Below are positions 22,716 through 32,257 of a stretch of 64,000 nucleotides of DNA, piece by piece. The stretch covers positions 1,488,001 to 1,552,000 of the forward strand of contig NZ_CP099975.1 of assembly GCF_024137965.1 (NCBI RefSeq). The letters are read 5' to 3'. Both the position numbers and the translations under genes were made by a program. The notes below the pieces were generated by a model. That model was not told the DNA's origin. It saw nothing but the letters and a program-made list of their open reading frames with translations, and did no database searches. The DNA is from Halomonas sp. Y3. Its GTDB lineage: Bacteria; Pseudomonadota; Gammaproteobacteria; Pseudomonadales; Halomonadaceae. How positions within the stretch are numbered: position 1 is the first letter of the stretch; each line of letters opens with the position of its first letter.

Positions 22716-23852
22716 TCAGTAGAGCGCCTTGTCGGTGTCGCGGATGTACTGCTCGTTGAGCCGGCCGCGCATCACCCAGTAGCTCCAGGCGGTGTAGGCG
22801 AGCACCAGGGGCACGAAGATCAGCACGACCACGAACATGATCATCAGCGTCATGTAGCTGGCGGTGGCGTCCCACATGGTCAGGCTGTGGGCCGGGTTGA
22901 GCGACGAGGGCATCACGAAGGGGAACATGGTGACGCCGGTGGTGACGATCACCATGGCCATGGCCAGCGAAGAGCTGACGAAGGCCAGCACGTGGCGCCC
23001 CGCCTTCATGGTCAGCGAGCAGAGCACGAAGCCCGCAAGGCCCAGCAGCGGCAGCAGCCAGAGCGCCGGGAAGCGCGCATAGTTGGCCATCCAGCCGCCG
23101 GCGCTCGCCTCCACCAGCTTGGCGGTGGTGGCGTTGTGGCCCTGGGTGTCGATGACGCTGGTCACCTGGTAGCCGTCCACGCCGAACATCAGCCAGACCC
23201 CCGCCACCAGGAAGAGCCCCGCGCAGACCAGGGCGGTCAGGGTGCCGATGGCGGCGCTGCGGGCGCGCAGCTCGCCCTCGGTCTTCATCTGCAGCCAGGC
23301 GGCGCCATGGGTGACAAACATCAGCAGGCTGAGCAGCCCGGCCAGCAGCGCGAAGGGGTTGAGCAGGCCGAGCAGTCCGCCCTGGTAGTCCAGGCGCAGG
23401 ATGTCGTCGAACTGGAAGGGCACGCCCTGCAGCAGGTTGCCGAAGGCGACGCCGAAGATCAGCGCCGGCACCGCCGAGCCGATGGTCAGCATCCAGTCCC
23501 AGCGGCTGCGCCACACGGGGCTGTCGAGCTTGGAGCGGTAGTCGAAGGCCAGCGGGCGCAGGAAGAGCGCGAACAGGGTCAGCATCAGCGCCAGGTAGAA
23601 GCCGTTGAAGGCGGCGGCGTAGACCGGCGGCCAGGCGGCGAAGAGCGCGCCGCCGGCGGTGATCAGCCACACCTGGTTGCCGTCCCAGTGGGGCGCCATG
23701 GAGTTGATCATCACCCGGCGCTCCTCGTCGTTGTGGCCCACCACCTTGAGCAGGCTGGCCACCCCCATGTCGAAGCCGTCGGTGACCGCGAACCCGATCA
23801 GCAGCACGCCGATCAGCACCCACCAGATGAATCTGAGCGTTTCGTAGTCCAT
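22716..23852 (-). CDS. cydB: Cytochrome bd ubiquinol oxidase subunit II
   Basis: A 378-residue integral membrane protein (E. coli CydB has 379) with about eight transmembrane helices. Family motifs include TDGFDMGVASLLKV, APHWDGNQVWLITAGGALFA and MFPFVMPSSLNPAHSLTMWD. Together with CydA it forms the quinol oxidase that reduces oxygen to water at low oxygen tension. I start at 23852, one base after the cydA stop, where AGGAGG lies in the cydA 3' end; an in-frame ATG 15 codons upstream is inside cydA. Confidence 0.96.
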   Translation of the reverse strand: MDYETLRFIWWVLIGVLLIGFAVTDGFDMGVASLLKVVGHNDEERRVMINSMAPHWDGNQVWLITAGGALFAAWPPVYAAAFNGFYLALMLTLFALFLRPLAFDYRSKLDSPVWRSRWDWMLTIGSAVPALIFGVAFGNLLQGVPFQFDDILRLDYQGGLLGLLNPFALLAGLLSLLMFVTHGAAWLQMKTEGELRARSAAIGTLTALVCAGLFLVAGVWLMFGVDGYQVTSVIDTQGHNATTAKLVEASAGGWMANYARFPALWLLPLLGLAGFVLCSLTMKAGRHVLAFVSSSLAMAMVIVTTGVTMFPFVMPSSLNPAHSLTMWDATASYMTLMIMFVVVLIFVPLVLAYTAWSYWVMRGRLNEQYIRDTDKALY

Positions 23853-23853
23853 G

Positions 23854-25434
23854 TCATGCCTCCTGAGGCTTGCTTGCCAGCGCGGTGTCGGGCGCATCGA
23901 GGTCGTCCGGGCCGGCGTGATAGCCGCTGCCGGAGGGCCCCTTGCGAGCGAAGTGCTGCATCAGCCAGATCTCGATGACCACGAAGATGGTGTAGAGCAC
24001 GGCGATGGCGATCAGGGTGAAGAGCACCTGGTTGACCGTCAGGTGGGAGACGGCGATATGGATCGGCAGGATCTCGCCGATGGCCCAGGGCTGGCGACCA
24101 TATTCGGCGACGAACCAGCCGGCCTCGGAGGCGATCCAGGGCAGCGGCAGGCTGAACAGGGCGAAACGCAGCAGCCAGGGGGACGCCTCGGGCTGGCGGC
24201 GTACGCTGTGCCAGAAGGCCAGCACGAAGAGCACCAGCATGATGAAGCCGGCGGCCACCATGAGGCGGAAGGTCCAGAACAGCGGCCACACCTTGGGCAC
24301 CGAGGCCTCCACGGCGCGCTCGATCTCGGCGGCGGTGGCATTGGGCACGTCGTCGGTATAGGCGCTGAGCAGCAGGCCGTAGCCCAGGTCGCCGCGCACC
24401 TCCTCGAAGCGGGCCGCGTCGGCCTCGCTGCCCTCGCCGCGACGCAGGCGGTACATCAGCTCATAGGCCTCCTGGCCGGTGATGATGCGCTCGCGGTGCT
24501 GCTCCTTGAGCTCGCGAATGCCGGTCACCTCCTGGTCCAGAGAGCGAGTGGCGATCAGCCCCAGGGCGGCGGGAATATGGATGGCGAAGTCGGTGCGCTG
24601 CTCCGCCTCGTTGGGCAGCCCCACCAGGGTGAAGGCGGCGGGCGCCGGCTGGGTCTCCCACTCCGCCTCGATGGCGGCCAGCTTGACCTGCTGCACGTCG
24701 CCCAGCTCGTAGCCGGACTCGTCGCCCAGCACGATCACCGACAGCACGGCGGCCAGGCCGAAGGCGGAGGCGATGGCGAAGCTGCGCCGGGCGAAGGCGA
24801 CCTCGCGGCCCTTGAGCAGGTACCAGCTGGAGATGGCCAGCACGAAGACGGCACCGGTGACGTAGCCGGCGGAGACGGTGTGCACGAACTTGACCTGAGC
24901 CACCGGGCTGAGCAGCACCTCGCTGAAGCTGGTCAGCTCCATGCGCATGGTCTCGAGGTTGAACTCGGAACCGATGGGGTACTGCATCCAGCCGTTGGCG
25001 ACCAGGATCCAGAGCGCGGAGAGGTTGGTGGCCAGGGCCATCAGCCAGGTGACGGCGAGGTGCTTCTGCTTCGACATGCGGTCCCAGCCGAAGAAGAAGA
25101 GCCCCACCAGAGTCGACTCCAGGAAGAAGGCCATCAGCGCCTCGATGGCCAGCGGCGCCCCGAAGATGTCGCCCACATAGTGGGAGTAGTAGGACCAGTT
25201 GGTCCCGAACTGGAACTCCATGGCGATGCCGGTGGTGACCCCCAGGGCGAAGTTGATGCCGAACAGCTTGCCCCAGAACTTGGTCATTTCGCGATAGATG
25301 GTCTTGCCGGTCATCACGTAGACCGTCTCCATCATCGCCAGCAGGATCGAGAGACCCAGCGTGAGTGGTACGAACAGGAAATGCACCATCGCCGTGAAGG
25401 CGAACTGCAACCTGGATAGTTCAACGATGTCCAT
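23854..25434 (-). CDS. cydA: Cytochrome bd ubiquinol oxidase subunit I (long Q-loop type)
   Basis: A 526-residue membrane protein (E. coli CydA has 522). The N-terminus [19 protein letters not shown] contains His18, equivalent to the heme ligand His19. The extended Q-loop between helices is present, so it is the long form typical of proteobacteria, and [13 protein letters not shown] is the conserved quinol-site region. It is the first gene of cydA-cydB-cydX. A putative Anr/FNR box and a -10 element are placed correctly upstream for oxygen control. Confidence 0.96.
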   Translation of the reverse strand: MDIVELSRLQFAFTAMVHFLFVPLTLGLSILLAMMETVYVMTGKTIYREMTKFWGKLFGINFALGVTTGIAMEFQFGTNWSYYSHYVGDIFGAPLAIEALMAFFLESTLVGLFFFGWDRMSKQKHLAVTWLMALATNLSALWILVANGWMQYPIGSEFNLETMRMELTSFSEVLLSPVAQVKFVHTVSAGYVTGAVFVLAISSWYLLKGREVAFARRSFAIASAFGLAAVLSVIVLGDESGYELGDVQQVKLAAIEAEWETQPAPAAFTLVGLPNEAEQRTDFAIHIPAALGLIATRSLDQEVTGIRELKEQHRERIITGQEAYELMYRLRRGEGSEADAARFEEVRGDLGYGLLLSAYTDDVPNATAAEIERAVEASVPKVWPLFWTFRLMVAAGFIMLVLFVLAFWHSVRRQPEASPWLLRFALFSLPLPWIASEAGWFVAEYGRQPWAIGEILPIHIAVSHLTVNQVLFTLIAIAVLYTIFVVIEIWLMQHFARKGPSGSGYHAGPDDLDAPDTALASKPQEA

Positions 25435-25501
25435 GTGCGACTCCGTGAGATGGGCGGATATCACGGCAGGCTTGCCTGCGGGTATGGGTGCTGCCACGGC
25501 C

Positions 25502-25543
25502 AATATAGGCAAGCCCTGTCCGCAGAAAATTGACATGAATCAA
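25502..25543 (-). promoter_or_regulatory. cydA promoter with Anr/FNR box
   Basis: On the minus strand TTGAT-TCAT-GTCAA (25543-25530) differs from the FNR/Anr consensus TTGAT-N4-ATCAA at one position. TATATT at 25507-25502 is a good -10, and its distance of about 32 bp from the box centre fits a class II activator position near -41.5. The start codon lies about 60 bases beyond the expected transcription start. Confidence 0.65.
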
Positions 25544-25559
25544 TTTTGTTAAGTCGCAT

Positions 25560-25788
25560 AACCTGCTGATGTGGAAGAAGAAATATAGGTTATGGCTCTG
25601 AGGAGGGTGAAAGCTTAATATTCATATAATGTTTTGTGAGCGCAAGGTGCTTGAAAAGATTGGCAAATTTAAGCCCGTATTTTGATGTATCTTTTATGCC
25701 TTTTTGGGTGGTCTATGCCGCGTTGAAGAGGAGGAATTCGAGGCATTTCGAGCCTGCGGTCTGGTGTCGCAGCGACGGGTTTGGAGGC
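25560..25788. other. AT-rich intergenic stretch between cydA and the RND operon
   Basis: The 409 bases between the cydA start (25434) and the RND pump stop (25844) contain the cyd promoter and, from about 25560 to 25735, markedly AT-rich DNA unlike the rest of the window. An open frame of 85 codons crosses it but lacks a convincing start and runs into the RND gene; I do not call it. Nothing else is recognised. Confidence 0.4.
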
Positions 25789-25817
25789 AAAAAAAGGCCA
25801 CCCCGCAGGGTGGCCTT
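25789..25817 (-). terminator. Rho-independent terminator of the RND operon
   Basis: On the minus strand a 10-bp stem with a TGCG loop is followed by TTTTTTT. It lies 27 bases after the pump gene's stop. Confidence 0.85.
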
Positions 25818-25843
25818 GTGCCTGATGGCAGAGCGATCATCGA

Positions 25844-28800
25844 CTAGCGTCCGGCTTGGCTCGCCTCCATCTCCTCCTCCAGGCGGCGCTTGACGTCGCC
25901 GGGGGAGCCGGTGTGGCGGGCCAGCAGGTCATAGGCCACCGGCACGATAAAGAGCGTGAAGAGGGTGGCGGCGGCGACCCCGGAGAGGATCACGGTGCCG
26001 ATCACCATGCGCGACTCCGAGCCCGCGCCGCTGCCGACGATCAGCGGGATGGCGCCTGCCATGGTGGTCACGGCGGTCATCAGGATGGGGCGTAGGCGGG
26101 TCACCGCGGCGTCCACCAGGGCGTCACGGAAGGCCAGCCCCTGGTCGCGCAGCTGGTTGGCGAACTCCACGATCAGGATGCCGTTCTTGGCGGCCAGCCC
26201 GATCAGCATGACCAGCCCTACCTGGCTGTAGATGTTCAGCGACTGGCCGGTAACGAAGAGCCCCAGCATGGCGCCGCTCATGGCCAGGGGCACGGTGAGC
26301 ATGATCACGAAGGGGTGCACGAAGCTCTCGAACTGGGCGGCCAGTACCAGGAAGACCACCAGGGCGCCGAGGATCAGCAGGAAGGTGGTGGCGCCGCTGG
26401 CCTGCTGGAAGTCCCGGGAGGCACCGCTCACATCGGTCTGGACCTGGGGCGGTAACACCTCGGCGGCGGCGTTCTCCAGATACTCCAGCGCCTCCCCCAG
26501 GGAGTAGCCGTCGGCCAGGTTGGCCTCGATGGTGATGGAGCGCAGGCGGTTGAAGCGGTTGAGGGTGCTGGCGCCGGCGAAGTCGGTGAGGGTCACCAGA
26601 CTCGCCAGGGGGATCAGCTCGCCCGAGCGCGCCGAGCGCACCTGGATATTGTCCAGGGCCCTCGGGCTCGCCTGGCTGGCGCGGTCGCCTTCGACGATGA
26701 CGTCATACTCCTGGCCGTTATCCAGGTAGCGGGTCACGTTGCGCCCGCCCAGCAGCACCTCCAGGGTGCGGCCGATCTCGGTGACGGTGACGCCGAGGTC
26801 GGCGGCGCGCTCGTAATCGATATCGACCCGCAGCTGGGGCTGGGTCTCCCGGTAGTTGCTGTCCAGCCCGATCAGCCGCGGGTTGTCCTCACGGATATGC
26901 GCCATCAGGGTGTCGCGCCACTCGGCCAGCTCCTCGTAGGTGCCGCCGCCCAGCACGAACTCCACCGGCTTGGCGATGCGCTGGCCGAAGCCCTGGCGCA
27001 TCACCGGAAAGGCCTGGACGCCGGGAAGGCCGGCCAGCTCGGCGCGCACGTCGTCCATGATCGACCAGGCGTCGCGGCGGCTTCCCCAGTCGGCCAGGCC
27101 GATGATGCCGAAGCCGTTGTTGAAGTTCTCGATATTGCCGAAGCCGCGTGGCGCGCGGATCACCACCCGCTCCATGTCGCCGCTCTCCACCATGGGCTCG
27201 AGGCGCGCCTCGATCTCGTTCATGTAGTCCATGATGTAGTCGAAGGTGGCCCCCTCGGGGCCGTTGACCAGGATGATGAAGCTGCCGCGATCCTCCTGCG
27301 GGGTATACTCGCTGGGCAGCAGGTCGGCAAGCCAGACGGTGACGGCGATCAGCCCCACGAAGACCGCCAGCACCGCCAGGCGCGCCTTGAGGACCCACTC
27401 GAGGAGAGTGCGATAGAGGCGCTGGGTCAGCTCCAGCAGCCACTGCACGGCCCGGGCGACACGGCTGTCATCCTGGGCAGGTTTGAGGATCTTGGAGGCC
27501 ATCATCGGGGTCAGCGACAGCGCCAGTACGCTGGAGATGGCCACGGCGGCGGCCATGGTCAGGGCGAACTCCGAGAAGAGCCGGCCCACGTTGCCCTGAA
27601 GGAAGGCCAGCGGCACGAAGACCGCCACCAGCACCAGGGTGGTGGCGATCACCGCAAAGGCGATCTGCCGTGTCCCCTTGAAGGCCGCCACCAGGGGCGT
27701 TTCGCCATAGTCGTGCATGCGGCGGTGAATGTTCTCCAGCACCACGATGGCGTCGTCGACGATCAGGCCGATGGCCAGCACCAGGGCCAGCAGGGTCAGC
27801 AGGTTGATGGAGAAGCCCATGAGCGCCAGGGCCATGAAGGCGCCGATGATCGCCACCGGCACCGTCACCGCGGGAATCAGGGTGGTGCGTACATTGCCGA
27901 GGAACATGAAGATCACCACCACCACCAGCCCCATGGCGATGAAGAGCGTCATCACCACCTGCTCGATGGCGCCGGCCACGAACACCGAGGCGTCGTAGTT
28001 GAGGGAGAGCGACATTCCCTCCGGCAGGCTCGCCTGGACCCGCTCGAGCTCCGCCTGCACGCCGCGGGAGACCTCCAGCACGTTGGCGGTGGACTGCTTC
28101 ATGATGCCCAGGCCCACCATGGGCACGCCGTTGGCGCGGAACACCGAGCGGTCCTCCACCGAGCCGATCTCCACCCGGGCGACGTCGCCCAGCCGCACCA
28201 GGTAGCCGTCGGCGCCCTGGGTGAGGGCCAGGCGCTCGAAGTCATCCGGTTGGTTGAAGCTGCGCGGCAGGCGCACGATGAACTGACGCTCTTGGGACTC
28301 GATGGAGCCGGCCGGGAGCTCGACGTTCTCGGCACGCAGGGCGCCCTCCACGTCGCTCACCGTGAGGTTGCGAGCGGCCAGGGCGTTGCGGTCGATCCAC
28401 ACCCGCATGGCGTACTCGCGACCGCCGCCGATGCGCACCCGGGCCACCCCGGGCTGCACCGAGAAGCCGTCCACCAGGTAGCGGTCGGCGTAGTCGGTGA
28501 GCTCGGGGATGGTGTAGCCGTCGCCGGTCAGCGAGAGCCACAGGATCACCTCCTCGCTGGAGTCGGCCTTCTGCACCTCGGGCGGGTCGGCCTCGTCGGG
28601 CAGGTTGCGCAGGGCCCCGGAGATGCGGTCGCGGATGTCGTTGGCGGCGGCATCGATATCCATGTCGAGGCGAAACTCGATATTGATGCGCGAGCGGCCA
28701 TCCTCGCTTGAGGAGGTGATCAGCTCGATGCCCTCGACCCCGGCGATGCGGTCCTCCAGCACCTGGGTGATGCGGGTCTCCACCACGCTGGCGGAGGCGC

Positions 28801-28957
28801 CGGGATAGCGGGTGTCGATGCTGACCACCGGCGGGTCGATGGAGGGGTACTCCTGCAGCGGCAGGCGCTGCAGGGCCAGCAGGCCGAAGGCGACGATCAG
28901 CAGTGCCAGCACGGTGGCCAGCACCGGGCGCTGTACGGAGAGATCGGAGAGGCGCAT
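25844..28957 (-). CDS. RND-family efflux pump, inner-membrane permease (HAE1 type)
   Basis: A 1037-residue AcrB/MexB-like proton-driven exporter with 12 predicted helices and two large periplasmic loops. The N-terminus LSVQRPVLATVLALLIVAFG is typical, and the TM4 motif LAIGLIVDDAIVVLENIHR holds the two aspartates of the proton relay (Asp407/408 in AcrB). The later halves show FEFVLGGG-like docking and FLVLAAQFESFVHPFVIMLT. It forms a trimer that exports drugs or other amphiphiles through the adjacent adaptor and an outer-membrane channel that is not encoded here. Its ATG overlaps the adaptor stop by one base. Closest by style to pumps of environmental gammaproteobacteria without a dedicated TolC gene. 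Confidence 0.94.
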   Translation of the reverse strand: MRLSDLSVQRPVLATVLALLIVAFGLLALQRLPLQEYPSIDPPVVSIDTRYPGASASVVETRITQVLEDRIAGVEGIELITSSSEDGRSRINIEFRLDMDIDAAANDIRDRISGALRNLPDEADPPEVQKADSSEEVILWLSLTGDGYTIPELTDYADRYLVDGFSVQPGVARVRIGGGREYAMRVWIDRNALAARNLTVSDVEGALRAENVELPAGSIESQERQFIVRLPRSFNQPDDFERLALTQGADGYLVRLGDVARVEIGSVEDRSVFRANGVPMVGLGIMKQSTANVLEVSRGVQAELERVQASLPEGMSLSLNYDASVFVAGAIEQVVMTLFIAMGLVVVVIFMFLGNVRTTLIPAVTVPVAIIGAFMALALMGFSINLLTLLALVLAIGLIVDDAIVVLENIHRRMHDYGETPLVAAFKGTRQIAFAVIATTLVLVAVFVPLAFLQGNVGRLFSEFALTMAAAVAISSVLALSLTPMMASKILKPAQDDSRVARAVQWLLELTQRLYRTLLEWVLKARLAVLAVFVGLIAVTVWLADLLPSEYTPQEDRGSFIILVNGPEGATFDYIMDYMNEIEARLEPMVESGDMERVVIRAPRGFGNIENFNNGFGIIGLADWGSRRDAWSIMDDVRAELAGLPGVQAFPVMRQGFGQRIAKPVEFVLGGGTYEELAEWRDTLMAHIREDNPRLIGLDSNYRETQPQLRVDIDYERAADLGVTVTEIGRTLEVLLGGRNVTRYLDNGQEYDVIVEGDRASQASPRALDNIQVRSARSGELIPLASLVTLTDFAGASTLNRFNRLRSITIEANLADGYSLGEALEYLENAAAEVLPPQVQTDVSGASRDFQQASGATTFLLILGALVVFLVLAAQFESFVHPFVIMLTVPLAMSGAMLGLFVTGQSLNIYSQVGLVMLIGLAAKNGILIVEFANQLRDQGLAFRDALVDAAVTRLRPILMTAVTTMAGAIPLIVGSGAGSESRMVIGTVILSGVAAATLFTLFIVPVAYDLLARHTGSPGDVKRRLEEEMEASQAGR

Positions 28958-30063
28958 CAGTCACGCTCCCCGCGGCTCGCCTCGAGGATCTCGGGCACCG
29001 AGGTGTCGGCATCCGCGACCCCGAGCAGGGTCACCTGGTCCCGCGGTTGGACGCGCTGGACGCCATGGGCCACCAGCAGCTCCTCCGCCTCGAGGCCCTC
29101 GAGGATCTCCACCTGGCCGGTGCGCCGCTCGCCCACCTTCACCTCCCGGCGCTCGACGCGATTCTGGTCATCCTCGTCGATCACCAGGACGTACTGGCGA
29201 TCGCCGCTGGGGATCAGCACGCTCTCCGGCACCACCACGGCCTCCCGCGGGCTGCGCTGGACGATGACCTCCATCAGCATGCCGGGGCGCAGGCGCCGCT
29301 CGGGGTTGGCCAGCTCGGCGCGCACGCTGACGCTGCGGCTCACCGGGTCGACCCGGGAGCCGACGCTCTCCACATGGCCCTCGAAGCGCTCGTCGGGGAA
29401 GGCCACGCTGCGCGCCGTCAGGGGCAGGCCGGGCTCGAGCAGGGCCAGGAACACCTCGGGCACGCTGAAATCGAGCTTCATCACGTCGACCTTGTCGAGG
29501 GTCACAAGCTCGGTGCCCGGGGTGACCAGGCTGCCGAGGCTGATATTGCGAAAGCCCACCACGCCGTCGAAGGGAGCGCGCAGCCGGTAGTTGCGCAGCC
29601 GCGCCTCCAGCCCCTGGATCTCCGCCTCCACCTGACGCAGCCTGGCCCGGGCGTCCTCCACGTCGGCCCGCGGGGCCAGGTTGCGGCTCTGCAGCTGGGC
29701 CAGGCGATCCACCGTGGCACGGCGCTCGTCGCGCAGGGCCTGGGCGGCGCGCAGCTGCGCCTGCTGCTCGGCATCCTCCAGGCGAATCAGCAGCTGGCCC
29801 GCCTCCACCACCTGGCCGTCGCGGAAGTTCACCTCGGCGACGATGTCGGTGACCGTGGCCGAGAGCGTCACGCTCTCGTCGGCGCGCAGGGTCCCCAGCG
29901 CCTCCAGGGGGTCGGACCAGGGGGCCAGGGTGGCCCGGGCGCCGATCACCGGCGTGCGCTCCTGGGCAGCGGCGGGTGGACTGGAGAGTAGGGTGGCCAG
30001 CAGCAGCACCACCAGCAGGGCGGCCAGCAGGCGTGGGGTCAGGCGAGACGAAGAGGGGGTCAT
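28957..30063 (-). CDS. RND efflux periplasmic adaptor (membrane fusion protein)
   Basis: A 368-residue adaptor with an N-terminal hydrophobic signal/anchor ending about residue 34 (SSPPAAAQ). The split lipoyl domain is visible as VTDIVAEVNFRDGQVVEAGQ and LRAPFDGVVGFRNISLGSLV, with a helical hairpin between (AAQALRDERRATVDRLAQLQ onward). The beta-barrel and membrane-proximal regions follow (RPGMLMEVIVQ). It links the RND permease to an outer-membrane channel. First gene of the two-gene operon; a palindromic operator lies about 140 bp upstream. Confidence 0.92.
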   Translation of the reverse strand: MTPSSSRLTPRLLAALLVVLLLATLLSSPPAAAQERTPVIGARATLAPWSDPLEALGTLRADESVTLSATVTDIVAEVNFRDGQVVEAGQLLIRLEDAEQQAQLRAAQALRDERRATVDRLAQLQSRNLAPRADVEDARARLRQVEAEIQGLEARLRNYRLRAPFDGVVGFRNISLGSLVTPGTELVTLDKVDVMKLDFSVPEVFLALLEPGLPLTARSVAFPDERFEGHVESVGSRVDPVSRSVSVRAELANPERRLRPGMLMEVIVQRSPREAVVVPESVLIPSGDRQYVLVIDEDDQNRVERREVKVGERRTGQVEILEGLEAEELLVAHGVQRVQPRDQVTLLGVADADTSVPEILEASRGERD

Positions 30064-30199
30064 GAGAGCTCGGGTCTGGTCCAGGGTGGCGGAGGCGCGA
30101 TTCTGCGGGCGTCCAGCCCGGCAGGGGTGCCTATCAGGCTACCCATGATACGCCGCGCGAGTGTGACAACAATTCACAATCTTGAGGAGAACACCGGTT

Positions 30200-30227
30200 A
30201 GTGTACAAATATTGTACATTTGTTCAA
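30200..30227 (-). promoter_or_regulatory. RND operon promoter with embedded palindromic operator
   Basis: On the minus strand TTGAAC (30227-30222) and TACACT (30205-30200) are 16 bp apart. Between and partly over them, 30202-30218 is an inverted repeat with perfect 7-bp arms, TGTACAA-N3-TTGTACA. A dimeric repressor bound there would block RNA polymerase. The regulator is not obvious; the nearest TetR-type gene is 2.2 kb away. The divergent flavoprotein gene starts at 30312, so the site may also affect it. Confidence 0.6.
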
Positions 30228-30311
30228 TGCGCGTTCAGGGAGGGCGTCATCAACAGTCGGGCTCGGGCCTGCTAGAATGCGCCTCCCTTTCACAAGCGGC
30301 CCGACCTGACC

Positions 30312-31502
30312 ATGACCTATGACACGGTGATTCTCGGCGCCGGCGCCGCCGGCCTGATGTGTGCCCTGACCGCGGGCTATGCCGGTCGGCGGGTGCTGGT
30401 GATCGACCATGCCAAGCGGCCCGGGCGCAAGATCCTGATGTCCGGGGGCGGGCGCTGCAACTTCACCAACCTCAACTCCACGCCGGCCAACTTCTTCTCC
30501 GCCAATCCGCACTTCTGCATCTCGGCGCTGAAGCGCTATCGCCCCGAGCACTTCGTGGAGCTGGTGGAGCGCCACGGGGTGGAGTATGTGGAGAAGGCGC
30601 CGGGCCAGCTCTTCTGCGCCGACTCCGCCAAGGAGATCGTCCGGGTGCTGCTCACCGAGTGCGAGTGGGCCGGAGTGGAGCTGCGCCTCAACACCTCGGT
30701 GGAGCGCCTCGAGCGCCATGGCGAGGGCATGCGAGTGGTGACCTCCCGGGGCGCCATCGACTGCGGGGCGGCGGTGGTGGCCACCGGTGGTCTCTCCATT
30801 CCCACCATGGGGGCCACCGGCTTCGGCTTCGAGCTGGCCCGCCAGTTCGGCCTCGAGGTCACCGAGACGCGCCCGGCGCTGGTGCCCTTCACCCTGACCT
30901 CCCAGTGGAAGGCCCGGGCCGAGGCGCTCTCCGGGGTCGCCTGCGAGGTGGCGGTGCGCGTCCTCCAGGCGGGCCGGCCTCGCGGCCACTACCGCGAGCC
31001 CATGCTCTTCACCCACCGTGGCCTTTCGGGGCCCGCCATGCTGCAGATCTCCAGCCACTGGCGGCCCGGCGACGAGCTGGCCATCGACCTGCTGCCGGGC
31101 ATCCAGGCCTTCGAGGCGCTCTGTGTCGCCCGGCGGGAGACGCCGAAGCGTCGGCTCTCTTCCTGGCTGGGGGAGCAGCTGCCCCGGCGCCTGGCCCAGG
31201 CGCTGATCGAGTGGCACGGCGGCGATGGCGTGCTGGCCGAGCGCAGCAACGCCGAGCTTGCAGCCTGGGCCGAGCGCCTCGGCGACTGGCGGCTCAAGCC
31301 CGCCGGCACCGAGGGGTGGCGCACCGCCGAGGTGACCCTCGGGGGCGTGGATACCCGGCGGATCTCGTCGCAGAGCTTCGCGGTGGAAGGGCTGCCCCAG
31401 CTGCGCTTTATCGGCGAGGTGCTCGACGTCACCGGCGAGCTTGGCGGCCACAACTTCCAGTGGGCCTGGGCGAGCGGGGTGGCCTGCGGCAGCGCTCTCT
31501 AG
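30312..31502 (+). CDS. BaiN/RdsA (YhiN/HI0933)-family NAD(P)/FAD-dependent oxidoreductase
   Basis: A 396-residue flavoprotein. The N-terminal dinucleotide-binding motif is VILGAGAAGLMCALTAG, followed by the family-specific KRPGRKILMSGGGRCNFTN. Later come AAVVATGGLSIPTMGATGFG and the C-terminal FAD-contact region VTGELGGHNFQWAWASG. The family includes BaiN (bile-acid flavoprotein) and YhiN, whose cellular role is not settled. It is a single gene, divergent from the RND operon. Confidence 0.9.
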   Translation: MTYDTVILGAGAAGLMCALTAGYAGRRVLVIDHAKRPGRKILMSGGGRCNFTNLNSTPANFFSANPHFCISALKRYRPEHFVELVERHGVEYVEKAPGQLFCADSAKEIVRVLLTECEWAGVELRLNTSVERLERHGEGMRVVTSRGAIDCGAAVVATGGLSIPTMGATGFGFELARQFGLEVTETRPALVPFTLTSQWKARAEALSGVACEVAVRVLQAGRPRGHYREPMLFTHRGLSGPAMLQISSHWRPGDELAIDLLPGIQAFEALCVARRETPKRRLSSWLGEQLPRRLAQALIEWHGGDGVLAERSNAELAAWAERLGDWRLKPAGTEGWRTAEVTLGGVDTRRISSQSFAVEGLPQLRFIGEVLDVTGELGGHNFQWAWASGVACGSAL

Positions 31503-31522
31503 CCGGGGCCCGGCCCCTCTGC

Positions 31523-32257
31523 CTACTGCAGGCGCTGGGCGATCTCCTGCCACAGCGCCCGGTAGGCGCCGGCGGCAGGGGAGGTGCGGGCAAACTGGCC
31601 TAGGGGGGCGCGCTCGACCCCCATGCGCTCCACCACGCTGGCGCTGGGAATGGTGGTGGAGAGGCGCAGCGGCCACTGCCTGGGGAGTTCGGCGATGGTG
31701 TCCCGGTGCAGGTGGCGGCGACGGTCCGCCAGGGTCACGAAGGGCCATACCTGGCAGGGGATGTCGTGCCGGTCGAGGAAGTCGCGCAGCTGCTCCAGGG
31801 TGCGCAGGGAGAGCACCGTGGGTACGATGGGTACCAGCAGGGCGTCGACGCTGGCAAAGACGCTCTCGGAGAGGGTCGAGAGCGTCGGCGGGCAGTCGAG
31901 GATCACCAGGTCATAGTCGTGACGAACCGGTTTCAGGATGCGCCGGAGCTGGTTCTCCTGCTGTTCGGCCAGCAGCTGGTCCATCTCCCGGGAGGCCAGC
32001 GCGGCGGGCAGCAGATCGAGGTTCTCTACCTCGGTGGCCCGAATCACCTTGTCGAAGGCGGCCTTGCCCTTCACCAGCCTGGCCACGCCGCCGCGTATCT
32101 TGGGCTTGATGCGCAGGTAGAAGGTGGTGGCCGCCTGGGGGTCGAGATCCCAGAGCAGCACCCGCCTGCCCTGGGCGGCGGCCTCTGCCGCCAGGTTGAC
32201 CGCCGAGGCGGTCTTGCCCACCCCGCCCTTGATGCTGTAGAGCGCCAGCATGCGCAT
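31523..32257 (-). CDS. Orphan ParA-family P-loop ATPase
   Basis: A 244-residue ParA/MinD-type ATPase. The deviant Walker A KGGVGKTASAVNLA is at about residues 10-23, Walker A' is WDLDPQAATTFYL, and Walker B is YDLVILDCPPTLSTLSE. There is no ParB gene or parS-like site next to it, and no conjugation or plasmid genes, so it is an orphan. Orphan ParA proteins position cargo such as chemoreceptor arrays or replicons, but the partner is unknown here. The ATG at 32257 follows GGGAGG; the frame is open 14 codons further. Confidence 0.87.
   Translation of the reverse strand: MRMLALYSIKGGVGKTASAVNLAAEAAAQGRRVLLWDLDPQAATTFYLRIKPKIRGGVARLVKGKAAFDKVIRATEVENLDLLPAALASREMDQLLAEQQENQLRRILKPVRHDYDLVILDCPPTLSTLSESVFASVDALLVPIVPTVLSLRTLEQLRDFLDRHDIPCQVWPFVTLADRRRHLHRDTIAELPRQWPLRLSTTIPSASVVERMGVERAPLGQFARTSPAAGAYRALWQEIAQRLQ

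Noticed and set aside
25636..25893. An 85-codon open frame in the AT-rich gap after the RND operon
   Set aside because: No ribosome-binding site, it crosses the RND terminator and runs into the end of the pump gene. No family resemblance.
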